Counted from the first letter of the stretch, positions 35,701-46,039 are shown. The stretch is DNA of 64,000 nucleotides from Sceloporus undulatus (GCF_019175285.1 NC_056529.1:15064533-15128532); one strand, 5' to 3'. Translations and numbers: made by a program. Notes: generated by a model from the letters alone, not told the origin.

Positions 35701-36540
35701 GAACTAATAGTTATTGCTCCTACTACATAATAGGAAATAATACTACTACTAGAACGGCTCAACTAATACAACAGCAGCTGCGTATACTAAGGATAATCAC
35801 TCACGGTAGACGCTCCCCCTGCGACGCAACAACCACTACGACCGGGTCCAAGTGGGATAGAAAGAAACATAAACATGATAATAATAATCGAGACACTAAG
35901 ACAACACTGATACATAAGAATACGCCAGTCAGACGACTACAACATACTACTACCGGGTCCCAGTCTTGGAAGGAAAGCAAGGACAGAAATAATTATCAAT
36001 ACTACTATTTATATACTATGAATACTACTACACAACCACTACTCCAATACTACATACACTACAATACAGCAAGCTACTACCTGGGGTCGTCCAGACTGGG
36101 GGGGGGGGGGGGGGAGCGGGACGGAGCGGGACAGAAAGGACATACTAATACTAATACTAGTGAATACCTTTCAACGACTAGTAGTACTAAACAGTACTGC
36201 GGTAGGCGCACAACAACAAACAACTGCACGTCCTCAGCTTGGGAGGAACGAGGGATAGAAAATCATCGACTCATTAATTATAGTAGGAGTATAAGTCGAT
36301 TAGCTAGTATTATTACTACTAGCCTACGTAGTAGACGTAGAGAGCTCTTGCAGCACTTTTGGAGAAGTGGAAAAGAACAGACAAAGTTGGCAGGTCCGAA
36401 CGCTGGCGTAGGACCTCGGTCCCTCCTTCCTCGGTGCCTACGACTAACCTCCGACGACTACTACTACTAATAATAATAAGAAAAATAATGATGCTGTGGA
36501 CGTGAGATGGATGATGAGGATGATGATGATAACCACTGGG
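35700..36540. repeat. Degenerate (ACT)n-linked tandem repeat
   Basis: Blocks like CCGGGTCCCAGTCTTGGAAG followed by GGACAGAAA recur near 35840, 35953, 36081 and 36226, separated by (ACT/AAT)n-rich linkers. The period is roughly 115-145 bp. A G-run lies at 36099-36114. The units are ragged, consistent either with decay or with base-calling noise. Confidence 0.6.
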
Positions 36541-36739
36541 AGGGGAGGGGGATAAGAACAACTGGAGTTGTGGTCCCACAAGTGGACGATGGCTCGGGAA
36601 TGAAGCTGGATCGCAAGCAGGTACAGACAGAAGGAGAAAGAGAGAGAGGCAGAGGCAAGAGTTGGAAAGAGGAGGCGGAGGAGGGATGGAAAAGAAAGCA
36701 CCCCCCCCCCTTTTAAATTGCTAGCTATATGTCGATGGA

Positions 36740-37420
36740 TAGATCTCTCTGGAGCCCCGGGCCACATTATTGTTGCTCACCATTGCTGCGCGGCGGGGCC
36801 TGGGGAGGTCAGTTCGGGGGCCCCCCTGGACAATGCTGCGGCTTGCGCCTGTTTCCCCGCGACGTGCTTGCCCCCAACATCAGCTGAGGCCAGAGACACA
36901 ATCGCCAGCAAAACAAACCTCCCTCTCTCCGAAGCGGAACCCAGCCGGGGACCCCCCCCTCCCGCCCTCCCGTAGCACCCTCCCCCTTCCCCTCCCCTTC
37001 CTCCTCCTCTCTCCCGGCCGCTCCTCCGCTTCTTCTGTCTCTTCTGCCCCGACTCCTCAGCCCAAGCGCTCATAGGGCTCCTTGCGCCCTGCGCTGATCA
37101 ATATGCATGGCGATAAGCAGACCCGGTTTTCCGGGGGGGGGGGGGCCACGAGAGAAAAGCGATCGGAACAACAACCCCCCCCCCGCTATTCAAACCCCGC
37201 CTCGGCCTTCCTCCATTAGGCCGCCCATTGGAGGGCACAGCCTGTCGCTCCGCCGACTCTGCCCCAAATCAGCTTGGACTGCACAGGACGGCGGAGGGGG
37301 GGCAGGCAAGGTCCAGCCTCCCCATCCACTAGATCGCCCCCGGGCCACTCCCACACCCAAGGCGCCGGGCCCACGAGCCAGCCCCCGGGAGGCGCGCCTC
37401 CTGCCTTCTTGCCTGCCTTC
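36740..37420 (-). promoter_or_regulatory. SALL1: CpG-rich SALL1 promoter region
   Basis: This is the most CpG-dense unique block in the window and it surrounds and precedes the exon 1 remnant. It contains GC-box-like runs, an inverted CCAAT (CCCATTGG at 37205-37222) and an AT-rich core, GATCAATATGCATGGCGATAA (around 37096-37116), resembling a POU/octamer-type site. I see no convincing TATA box. Transcription towards lower coordinates is inferred from the gene's strand. The start site cannot be placed from sequence alone. Confidence 0.6.
36781..36865 (-). CDS. SALL1: SALL1 exon 1 remnant, disrupted as written
   Basis: SALL family exon 1 normally codes MSRRKQAKPQH plus about 14 residues and ends one base into a codon before GTGAG. 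On the minus strand here the text reads ACG TCG CGG, then GGAAACAGGCG, then AAGCCGCAGCAT (KPQH), later CCCCGAACTGACCTCCC, and ends AATG before GTGAGC. That ending gives the correct phase for exon 2 (AAT G|GA GAC). Aligned by eye to the expected 76 coding bases it is 85 bases long. It has ACG where the start should be, at least one missing and several extra bases, and an in-frame TGA. An in-frame ATG sits 15 bases upstream (36878-36880). The position, about 14.8 kb upstream of exon 2 in a CpG-rich block, fits the promoter-proximal exon. Assembly error is the likeliest cause of the damage; a real lesion or a chance resemblance are alternatives. Confidence 0.72.
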
Positions 37421-37584
37421 CTTCCTCCTTCTTTCCTTCCTTTCTTTCTCTTCCTCCCAGGCCCGTGCCCCACCCAAAAGCCAACAGGGCTCCACTCATG
37501 TCTTTTCCTCGCCTTTCGCCATACTTGGGAAGGGAGCGAACCCCCCCCCATCCACAAAGAAGACGAGCCGCTCCCCAAGCTTCT

Positions 37585-37990
37585 AACACCTGTCTCCTCC
37601 TCCTCCTCCGCCTCCTCCGCGTCCTCTCTATTCTGCTTCCTTCGTATTCTTCTCTTCTTGGCTTCTATCCTGTCTTCTCTTCTTCTTCTCCTTCTTACGT
37701 TCTTCTTTGTCTTCTTCTTTCTTCGTCTTCTTTCTCCTTTCGTTCGTCCCGTCTCTTTCGTTTCTATCTTCGCATGCTTCGTGAATCTTTGTTCTTTCGG
37801 TCTTCTTTTCTACCGTCTTCTCTTCCGTGCTCTTCGTCGTTTTCTTTTCCTTTTCTTTCTTTTCGCTTTCGTTCTCTCTTCTCTTCTTTCTTTCTCGTCT
37901 TCTTCGTTGTCGACTTCTCTTTTCTCTTTCGTCGTCTTCTTTGCTCTCTTTTTTCCTCTTCTTTTCGGGCTTACGGGCGAAATATGCACC
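37585..37990. repeat. Polypyrimidine tract upstream of SALL1
   Basis: About 400 bp of TTCTTCTC/CTCCTCC-rich sequence begins some 720 bp upstream of exon 1. Hydrophobic 'proteins' read from it are artefacts. Confidence 0.9.
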
Positions 37991-38199
37991 TTTTCTTCCT
38001 CCTTCCTGTGTCGGCTTCGGTTCCTGATGGCGTAAGAGAGGGTCTTGGTTCGGTTACTCCCGTCCTCCTCCGTCCTCCCGGGCATTTCGAGGCTATGCGC
38101 GTCGTATACGAACGGGTGAGTATTTTGGCAGACATAGGGACGTATAGTATAGGCTATGAGGATAGTAGCTAGATGAGGTATAGTGGGAGCAAGACTTAT

Positions 38200-39140
38200 T
38201 CTGAGGGCGTGTAGGGAACACAGTCGTAGTATATATAGTAGTATAGTGGAGTATGAGTATAGATCGTCAACATAGATAGATGACATCTTAGGGGGAAAGA
38301 GATGATTTCGTATAGTAGGGATATATAATAGATAGAGTATTGGACATTTGGAGACCATATATGGCCAGTGGAGTATATGATATATATATATATAAAGGGG
38401 ACACACGCACATATGATATGAACTTTTTGCACATGATGATATCTTAGATATACACACACATCACACACTCTGGATTATGAATATATATAGAGTATATCAT
38501 ATGTATACACAATACACACACACACACACACATATATATGGATATGGAAATATATATCATTTTCAATATATGCTAAATTTACAGCGCTTCTAAATAAATA
38601 AAGGAGATCATGATCATCATCATATATATATATATATAAATGGAAACTATACGTACGGAATAATAATGTGTGTAGATAGTATGACATAGACTTCTGGAGT
38701 ACTTATCTCATGGACATACAATATATCCCTAGATAGAGATATAGATGGACTTATGGAACATGTAGATTATTCACATAAACGGACTTGAAGACCCCACACC
38801 AGCAACAACGTATATACCAGTAATATTAAACATATTAATACACACACACACTAGTTGATAATTTTAAATATATATGTGTTCGCGTTGTGGCCTTCAAGTC
38901 GTTTGATCGCCACAAATCGAAACGACTTGAAGGCACACAACAACATACACACACACACACCACACACTACATACATATTATATATATATACACGTTATAT
39001 TTTGATACATATCTGACACAATATGCATGTACTATATAGTAAGCTGCTCTGCATAGCCTATATAATAGTTACCAAGATGTGTGTGTGTGTGTTGGGTTGC
39101 GGGTGTGTTGTGGTGCTGTGTGTGTGTGGTGTAATCTTTT
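38200..39140. repeat. AT/CA-rich microsatellite cluster
   Basis: (TA)n, (CA)n and (TG)n runs alternate with short non-repetitive spacers. A SINE-end hairpin lies at 38880-38945. No coding potential. Confidence 0.75.
38880..38945. repeat. Head-to-head SINE 3' ends (hairpin)
   Basis: GGCCTTCAAGTCGTTT and AAACGACTTGAAGGCACACA are inverse copies of the SINE 3' end, separated by about 17 bp. Confidence 0.75.
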
Positions 39141-39149
39141 TAATACATA

Positions 39150-39395
39150 CGTTTGTTGTTGCATGCCTCCAAGTTGTTTCCGACTTCAGGCGACCCGAAG
39201 GCAGTTTCGTGGGAGGGGGTTGCCCTTGTCATCCTCCTTGAGGCTGAGAGAGTGTGACTTCCCAAGGCCACTCTGGGGGTGGCTCCGTCGTGCACAGCTG
39301 CCCTGAGTCTTCGTTGGCCAGGTTTGTCCAGAGGAGGCTTGCTTTGCTTTCGCTGGCGCTGAGTGAGAGAGTGTGACTTGCACTTAGTGGTTTTC
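39150..39395 (-). mobile_element. Squamate SINE, reverse, rearranged
   Basis: TGCATGCCTCCAAGTTGTTT begins it. The GAGGCTGAGAGAGTGTGACT block occurs twice (about 39239 and 39357), so the copy carries an internal duplication or two fused pieces. Confidence 0.65.
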
Positions 39396-39559
39396 CATCA
39401 CAGTATACGGGACCAAACCACCAAAAACTCAAAGGAACCCAACCACTAAAAACCAAAAGATGTGGCCTGAAGAGAAGCCAGTGGAGCTTGGAAACCAGTT
39501 CCATCGTGTGCTTTGTGCATTTTGGTTGGTCTAGGAAAGGTTTGGCGTTTGCGGATTTG

Positions 39560-39563
<4 letters not shown>

Positions 39564-39597
<34 letters not shown>

Positions 39598-39800
39598 TGA
39601 TGATGATGATGATGATGATGATGGATGATGATGATGAGATGATGATGATCTGGAGTGACAATTCAATCTTTGGCCATGCTTTGGAATTCTCTACTCAGCA
39701 GCAGTAAGTGTGCTCTTCCAGTAGAGATTACTCCCGGTCAAGATCATCATCACTCATCTCATCATCCATCATCATCATCATCCATCATCCATCAATCATC
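39564..39800. repeat. Opposed (GAT)n and (ATC)n tracts
   Basis: A ragged (GAT)n at 39564-39650 is followed about 90 bp later by (ATC)n at 39744-39800, an inverted simple-repeat pair. The unit is broken by single-base slips. Confidence 0.85.
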
Positions 39801-39957
39801 ATCTCAACCAGAAGCAGCCCCCCCCCCCCAAAAAAAAAGAGTTTGATCTTGATTGGGAAGGAAATCAGCCACGTAGCTCCTTTGACTTGGAAGTAAAAGA
39901 TCTGCAATGGAGATCCGATTTGTTTGGGGTTGGGGAATCAAAACGGCTTACTAGGCG

Positions 39958-40110
39958 GCATCCGCCCTGGAGAAATGATCCGGTTTGACCCCAACTTTAA
40001 CTGCCCTGGCTCCATGCGGGACATCCTGGAAAGTGCAGTTTCACCGCATGGAGCCAGGGCAGTTAAAGTGGGGTCAAACCGGATCATTTCTCCAGTGCGG
40101 ATGCAGTCCC
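39958..40110. mobile_element. Near-perfect palindromic MITE
   Basis: GCATCCGCCCTGGAGAAATG, GGTTTGACCCC and TTTAACTGCCCTGGCTCCAT on the left recur inverted on the right with very few differences. The loop is about 30 nt. It looks like a young, internally deleted copy of the family at 3281. Confidence 0.85.
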
Positions 40111-40169
40111 AGGAGAGAAGTTCCTTTCCTTGGCAAGGCGATCAGGGACAAATATTGCCAGTATTATAT

Positions 40170-40170
40170 A

Positions 40171-40213
<43 letters not shown>
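40170..40213. repeat. (ATC)n microsatellite
   Basis: About 14 tandem ATC units, directly downstream of the palindromic MITE. Confidence 0.9.
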
Positions 40214-40214
<1 letters not shown>

Positions 40215-40391
40215 GGGAGTAGCTTCACAAGATCGTTCTGGTGAATGCAGACAAAACGCCATCTCTAGACTAGAAAAGTTACTTTTTGGGGAAAAGGTGA
40301 CACAGCTCCCTGAATTCGCAGGTCTCTTTACCCCAGATCGTGTCTCTTTCATGTGATAGAGAAAAAGAGAGAGACGCTGGAAAAGTTACTT

Positions 40392-40426
40392 TGTGGGTTG
40401 AGCAGCTAGCTCAACCCACAAAGACA
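40392..40426. repeat. Short perfect hairpin
   Basis: TTTGTGGGTTGAGC and GCTCAACCCACAAA are exact inverses around AGCTA. It probably marks the end of another MITE whose limits I cannot set. Confidence 0.7.
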
Positions 40427-40455
40427 CGGTCAGAAACAATGTATCTCTTCCCTGT

Positions 40456-40860
40456 TTGTGGCATAGTGGTTTGTGTGTTGGACTAGGACTCTGGGTTCCA
40501 GTCCTCACTTTTTTCTTTTTCCTTCCCTTTCTTCTTTTCTTCTTTCTCCATCACCTTCCCTTCTCTTTCTCCTTCCTTCCTTCCTTCCTTCCTTCCTTCC
40601 TTCCTTCCTTCTCTTTCCTTCTCTTTCTTCTTTATTTTTCCATCTCTTTCCCTTTCCTTCCCGTTCTTCTTGGTTTCTCCTTTCTCTTTCCTTCTCTTTC
40701 TCCTTCCTTTTTCCTTCCCTTTCCATTTTCTTTCTTTCTTATCTTGGAAACCCACTGGGTGACCTTGGACAAGGCACAGTCTCTCAGCCTCAGAGGAAAG
40801 CCAGGCCAAAAACCCTCCTCTGAACAACAAGAAAAAAATCTTGCCAAGAAAGCCCCAGGA
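40456..40860 (+). mobile_element. SINE split by a polypyrimidine expansion
   Basis: The head GGCATAGTGGTTTGTGTGTT, then TTGGACTAGGACTCTGGGTT, is followed by about 235 bp of C/T-rich repeat (40508-40745). The SINE then resumes with GGAAACCCACTGGGTGACCT and TCTCAGCCTCAGAGGAAAGC. Confidence 0.75.
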
Positions 40861-41204
40861 AACTTGGAAGGCTTCGACTGCAGCTCTCAGCATCCCCAGC
40901 TGGGGATGCTGGGAGTTGTAGTCCACCAGCAGGGACGCTCAGGGCAAGAAAAGCAGAGATCTGGGAGGTGCTAAGTTTCTTGCTAAAAGTTTTCCTAAAA
41001 CTTCTTCAGAGCATCCCCTTTTGCTTCCTTCCCCTCCTTCTTTCTCTCTCCTTTTGTTTTCCTTCCTTCTCTCCATCCATCAGGACACTGAAAAAAAGGA
41101 GATACCTCCTTCCCTTGTTTCTTTTCTTTTTCCCTTCTTTTTTAAGCCCCACACATTCCCAGGACAATTAATGCAAACTTACCCCCCCATCTCTTTCTTT
41201 CTCC

Positions 41205-41370
41205 CCATAAGGCAGAAGGCGGGCTTAAGCCCGGCAACTACACCTCCCATTGGCTGGCTGCCGCGTCAGTCTCCTTAATGAGGAGGCGGGATGAAGAGGT
41301 CTCTTCCCTCGAGACAAATGCTGGGGGGGCTAGGAGGCGGGGCCAGGGAGAAGTGGGCGGAGTCTGAAGT
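41205..41370. promoter_or_regulatory. GC-box/CCAAT block upstream of SALL1
   Basis: CCCATTGGCTGG and GGAGGCGGGGCCAGG lie within 160 bp, with several CpGs. The block is about 4.4 kb upstream of exon 1. It could be an alternative promoter or enhancer, but this is only a motif reading. Confidence 0.3.
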
Positions 41371-41399
41371 GAGAAAGGCGACAGTGGCATCGAAAGCCA

Positions 41400-42170
41400 C
41401 ACTTTCTTTTTTGCAAAAGGGGGAGGGAAGGGAGGACTTTTTCTCGCCCAGGAACTCAGTTTCGTTTCGTTTCCTTTCTCTTTTTCCTTTTCTGTTGCAC
41501 TCCTTCTCTTTCTCCTTGCTTTCTTCCTTCTCTTTCTCCTTTCTTCTTTTCCTTTCCTTCTCTTTCTTCTTGCTTTCTCCTTTCTCTTTCTTTTTGCTTT
41601 CTCATTTCTCTTCTGTTTCTTCTTTCTTTTCTTTCCCTTTCTCCTTTCTTTCTTTCTTTCTCATATTTCTCTTTCTTGCTTTCTTCTTTTACTTTCCTTC
41701 TCTTTCATTTTTCTTCCCTTTCCCCTTATGTCCTTCTTTCTCCTCCCTTCCCTTTCTCCTTGCTTTCTTTCCTGTCTTTCTTTCTCTTTCTTCTTGCTTT
41801 CTTCTTTCCTTTCTCCTTGCTTTCTTTCCTATCTTTCTTTCCCTTTCCTTCTCTTTCTTCTTAACTGAGGACTTTCTCTTTCTTTCCTCTTTCCCTTTCT
41901 TATTAAGGGCTCCATTATTTCTTCTCTCTTCATTTCTAAGTTACTTCTCTCCTCTCCTCTAGCAACTAACTTGCTTTCTTTCTCTCTTTCGACCAGTCGA
42001 TACGTTCAGATGCTTTCTCTTCTCCCTTATCCTTTTGTCTTCTTTCTTTCCCTTGTGATAGCTTTCTCCCCCCCCCCCTTTTTTTCCCTTTAGCCCATTC
42101 GTTTCTTTTTCCCTTTTCCTTCACCCCTTCATTCCTTTCTTCATCACTTTCCCTTTGGTACAGTGTATTT
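41400..42170. repeat. Polypyrimidine tract
   Basis: About 770 bp of CTTT/CTTTC-type sequence. Phe/Ser/Leu-rich open frames are artefacts. Confidence 0.9.
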
Positions 42171-42589
42171 AGTTCTCTCTTCTAGGATTATGAGGACTTA
42201 TTGCTAAAGCAAAATAAATGGGAAAGCTGCTTGTTTCCATTTCAATTGATTGATTGATGGATGGATGGATTGACTGCATTTCGGTGTATAAGTTTAGACT
42301 CTTTTTATTTGGGCAAAAGGCAGAAAGGATCAGGTTTTGGGGGATTCGGCTTTTCTCCTCTCCTTTCAGCTGAGACCTTTCTAAAAGATTTGAGGAGAAA
42401 ATGCATTGTGTCTTATCTTGTTGCTCTTTTTATTTGACGTTTCGGCTCCAAATGTCCCGATCCCCAAAGCGCTTGAGCCGAAGCAGCCCTTTCCTCCTTT
42501 TTTTTTTTCCAGGAGGAATCAGCCGTTTCAGAGCATTCAGACGTGCAAAGATTCACGGCTTTCTAGCTTCTTGTCCTCCTCCTGCATCC

Positions 42590-42765
42590 ACACTGGAGAA
42601 ATAACCCGGTTTGGCACCGCTTTAATTCTTTTTCTGGCTCAAGGCTATGGATTTCTAGGAGTCAGAGTTTGCTGTGGGCCCAGATCGGAGCGGAGCCCCA
42701 CAACATCCTCCAACTCCCAGAATTCCATAGCCTTGAGCCAGAACAAGAGTAAAAACCCGTGAAAA
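42590..42765. mobile_element. Palindromic MITE
   Basis: CTGGCTCAAGGCTATGGA on the left and ATTCCATAGCCTTGAGCCAG on the right form the arms, with CCAACTCCCAGAATTCC between. It belongs to the 3281/39958 family. Confidence 0.7.
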
Positions 42766-42894
42766 GGGACACGGGAGAAAGCCCTGGTCGCTCCGAGAGA
42801 GGCTTCGGAGACAGAAGCCCCTTTCAGAGTAACCCACCAATGGGAACGCCGGCTGGCTAACTTTGAAACCGGTTTGAAACCAGAGTAAGGGGGA

Positions 42895-43400
42895 GTAATC
42901 CTTCCTTCCCTCCCTCCCTCCCTCCTTCCCTCTTCCCTTCTTTCCTCTTCGTTCTTTCTTTTCTTCTCTCCCCCTTCCTTCCTTCTCTCTTTTTCTTCCT
43001 TCCCTCTCTTCCACCCTCTTCCCTCCCTCCCTTCATTTGTATTATCCTTTTCTCTCTCCCCCTTCCTTCCTTCCTTCCTTCTTTCCCTCCTCCCTCCCTC
43101 CCTCCCATCCACCATCCCTCTCTCCAACCCTCCCTTCATTCTTTCTTTCTTTCCTTCCTTCCTGATCTCTCTCTCTTCCTTCCTTCCTTCCTCCTTTCTC
43201 TCCCTCTGCCTTCCTCTTCTTCTTTCCTTCCTTCCTTCTCTCTCTCTCTTCCTTCCTTCCCTCCGTCTTCCCTTCCTTCTCTCCCTTTTCTTTGCTGCTT
43301 TCCTTGCTTCCTCCCTCCTTCCTCTCTCTTTCTTCCTTTCCTCCCTTCTCTCCCCCTTCCTTCCTTCCTTCCTTCCCTCTCATTCTTTTCTCTCTCTTTC
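42895..43400. repeat. (CCTT)n/(CCCT)n polypyrimidine tract
   Basis: About 500 bp of CCTTCCTTCC/CCCTCCCT units. Lys/Glu/Gly-rich minus-strand frames are artefacts. Confidence 0.95.
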
Positions 43401-43765
43401 CCTCATGCCTTTCTATACTTCAGACAATACTCTCTGGTCTCTCCCCCCTCTTTTATTTTATTTTTATTTATTTATTTTGTATTTCTTATTAAATTCGCAA
43501 CTCCAAGACTTCGGTTCGAAGCGACACGGTCCCAATTTGCCGCAAGGGGGGATCTCCTGGCATCATCGCGGGGGAAACCCTGGGAAAGGACTTCCTAACC
43601 CATCATCCAGGAAGAGACTCCTCTCCCCGCTGCCTGCTTTCTTCCCTCTTTCTCCTTTTGCCCTCCCTTTGGCCTGCCTTCTGCTTCCTTCAGTGGCGGT
43701 GCAAAAGCGGCCGCCTGGACAGGTCCAAGGCATTTCCATTTCAAATGAGCCGCCGGAGGAAAAGA

Positions 43766-43960
43766 GGAAAAGAGAGAGAGAGGGAGGGAGTGAGGGAGGG
43801 AGTGAGGGAGGGAGGGAGGGAGGGAGGGAGGGAGGAGAGAGAGAGAGAGAGAGATTGCACGTCTCGGCTGTGTATTCTTGGCCCACGCTTTCATTTCCCC
43901 CAAAACACACACACACACACACACTCCTTGTATAGTTGTGTGTGTGTGTGTGTGTTTTAA
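43766..43960. repeat. (GGGA)n, (GA)n, (CA)n and (TG)n cluster
   Basis: Four simple repeats lie within 200 bp; the (CA)n at 43905-43922 and (TG)n at 43937-43953 are inverse to each other. Confidence 0.9.
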
Positions 43961-44089
43961 TGCCCCCCCCGTTTACCAAAGTGGGTGGAGGCAAAATACA
44001 CCTCTCACAAACCTTTCATAGAAGTCGGGCTGATCGTGGGACAGAATTGGCTTGAGAGCTTTCTCTCATGCATTGCAGGGCGCCTATCT

Positions 44090-44292
44090 TTTTACACACT
44101 CAGACACACACACACATACACACACATATAGAGAGAGAGACAGACAGAAACACACACACATACATGCACACACATATATATAGAGAGACACGCAGAGACA
44201 TAAATATGTACAGTACATACCTATACACACACACACACAGACATAAATACACAAACGCATATATACATACACAGAAATAACTATGTACATGC

Positions 44293-44323
<31 letters not shown>

Positions 44324-44720
44324 TATACATACACACACATAGAGAGAGCTACACACATAAAAATCTATATCTATCTATCTATCTATCTACACAGACATAA
44401 ATATGTACATACACATATATACACACACACATATAAACACACATATTCGCACACAGAAATAAATATGTATGTATATATATATATATATACATGCACACAT
44501 ACATAGACACACGCACATAGACACACACACACACACATATATATATAGACATACATGCACACACATATAGAGACAGACACACACACACTCAAAAATGCAT
44601 ACACATATAGACACAAATATATGTACATATATATATGCACACACACACGTTCATGCATACACATGTACAGAGACACACATATAGACATAAATATATACGT
44701 ACACACACACACACACATCG
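44090..44720. repeat. 630-bp alternating purine-pyrimidine (CA/TA/GA)n field
   Basis: Interleaved CACACA, TATATA and GAGAGACA runs continue for over 600 bp. Such sequence can adopt Z-DNA. Open frames of YICVCVC type are artefacts. Confidence 0.9.
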
Positions 44721-45688
44721 TACATGTGTGTAGTCCCATATGTTACTGTTTATCCCCACACATGCCATATAGCCCTATATGATATCCGACAATATATAAT
44801 TTATACCACTCAGGCCCGTATATTGCTATTTCTGTGTGTGAACGCAAGCACATTCACACATACATTTAGGAGCACTGTATTTGTGCGCGTGTTGTATGCC
44901 TACCTTTGACTATATCCTAACATATAGGTGACTGTAATGTGTGCGTTGTGTTGTGTCTATGCATTATATCTGTTCTCTCTTCCTCTCCACAGGGCTCTAT
45001 AGGTAAGTCGCATGTGCCTTTTGTAGGCTATACAGTATGTTCCTATGGGACTCCCTGCCTCCTATAGATCCTCTCTTGGAGGCATTTTTCTATAGGCGCG
45101 GAGATAGTCTAGCCTCTCCCTAATCCTATAGATATACATGGGTACCTAGATCTGTGACAGCTGAATATTGGTCGATCTGTCTCTTGTGCATCGCATCCTG
45201 GATATATATGCCTTGGATTCCCAAGACAAACAGAGGAAGGACTTGAAAAATGAAGATAATCATTTTTCTCCCTTCCCTTGAATATTTCAAGACCTCCTTC
45301 GGGCAGAGACAGGGCCCTTCAGGGAGGGGATGCTGGGCTTTCTCAGCACCTTCCCTCCTCCTCCTGGAAACCCCCCCCCCCTTTCTCTCTCTCTCTTTCT
45401 CTCTCTTGCATCGTTTTCTTGCTCGTGTGAACCCGAGGGGAAACTTACTTGCCTCCATTGCAACTTGCAAACCCGACCAGGAAGGTTCAAAGGGACATTC
45501 AGGGGGGTTACTTGAGAGTAAATAGACTTAGGATCCCACCTCCTATTTTTCATCTAATGGCGAGCCCCCAAAGTAACCCGCATTCAGACCCTTCTTTGGA
45601 GGGAGGGTCTTGGGTTTGCACGTGTGTATGGGCTCTCTCGCGTGTTCGAGTCCCTGATGGTCTTTTTCATATGTTCGGTTCCCCCCTA

Positions 45689-45689
<1 letters not shown>

Positions 45690-45736
<47 letters not shown>

Positions 45737-45852
45737 GTCGAGATGATGATAATGATGATCATTATCATCATTATTACTATTATTGTCATCATCATCATCA
45801 TCATCTCACCATTCTAATTTTGGAGGCTCCTTTGAATCTATCGTGATGATGT

Positions 45853-45895
<43 letters not shown>

Positions 45896-45958
45896 AATCA
45901 TGATCACATTCAAAGGATCCCCCAAAATCAGAATGGTGAGATTATTATTATGATGATT

Positions 45959-46006
<48 letters not shown>

Positions 46007-46036
46007 TCACCATTCTGATTTTGGGGGAATCTGATC
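45690..46036. repeat. (ATT)n/(ATC)n/(ATG)n array with three alternating inverted blocks
   Basis: The block CTCACCATTCTAATTTTGGA at 45805 is repeated inverted at 45907-45940 (ending CAGAATGGTGAG) and direct again at 46006-46036. Trinucleotide arrays of opposite sense fill the spaces. Confidence 0.88.
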
Positions 46037-46039
46037 GAC

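Larger units (their letters stand above)
21941..36780 (-). other. SALL1: SALL1 intron 1
   Basis: The 14.8-kb interval lies between the exon 1 donor (AATG then GTGAGC) and the exon 2 acceptor. About 22.0-31.1 kb is AT-rich, single-copy-looking DNA with few recognisable transposons. The promoter-proximal 32-36.7 kb is filled by tandem repeats and purine/pyrimidine tracts. The assignment depends on the exon 1 call. Confidence 0.75.

Noticed and set aside
37274-38172. Long plus-strand frames of 253 and 235 codons upstream of SALL1
   Set aside because: They are read from a polypyrimidine tract and the CpG block in two frames, with no domain and no splice logic.
41291-41962. 223-codon Phe/Ser-rich frame that looks membrane-like
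   Set aside because: It is an artefact of CTTT repeats, not a membrane protein.
43744-43790. Plus-strand ATG AGC CGC CGG AGG AAA reads MSRRRK, resembling the SALL N-terminus
   Set aside because: It is on the opposite strand to SALL1, runs at once into a (GA)n/(GGGA)n repeat, and has no KPQH core or donor in phase. The minus-strand segment at 36781-36865 fits exon 1 far better.
44084-44739. Cys/Val/Tyr-rich frames (YICVCVC pattern)
   Set aside because: They are direct translations of (CA)n/(TA)n/(GA)n repeats.
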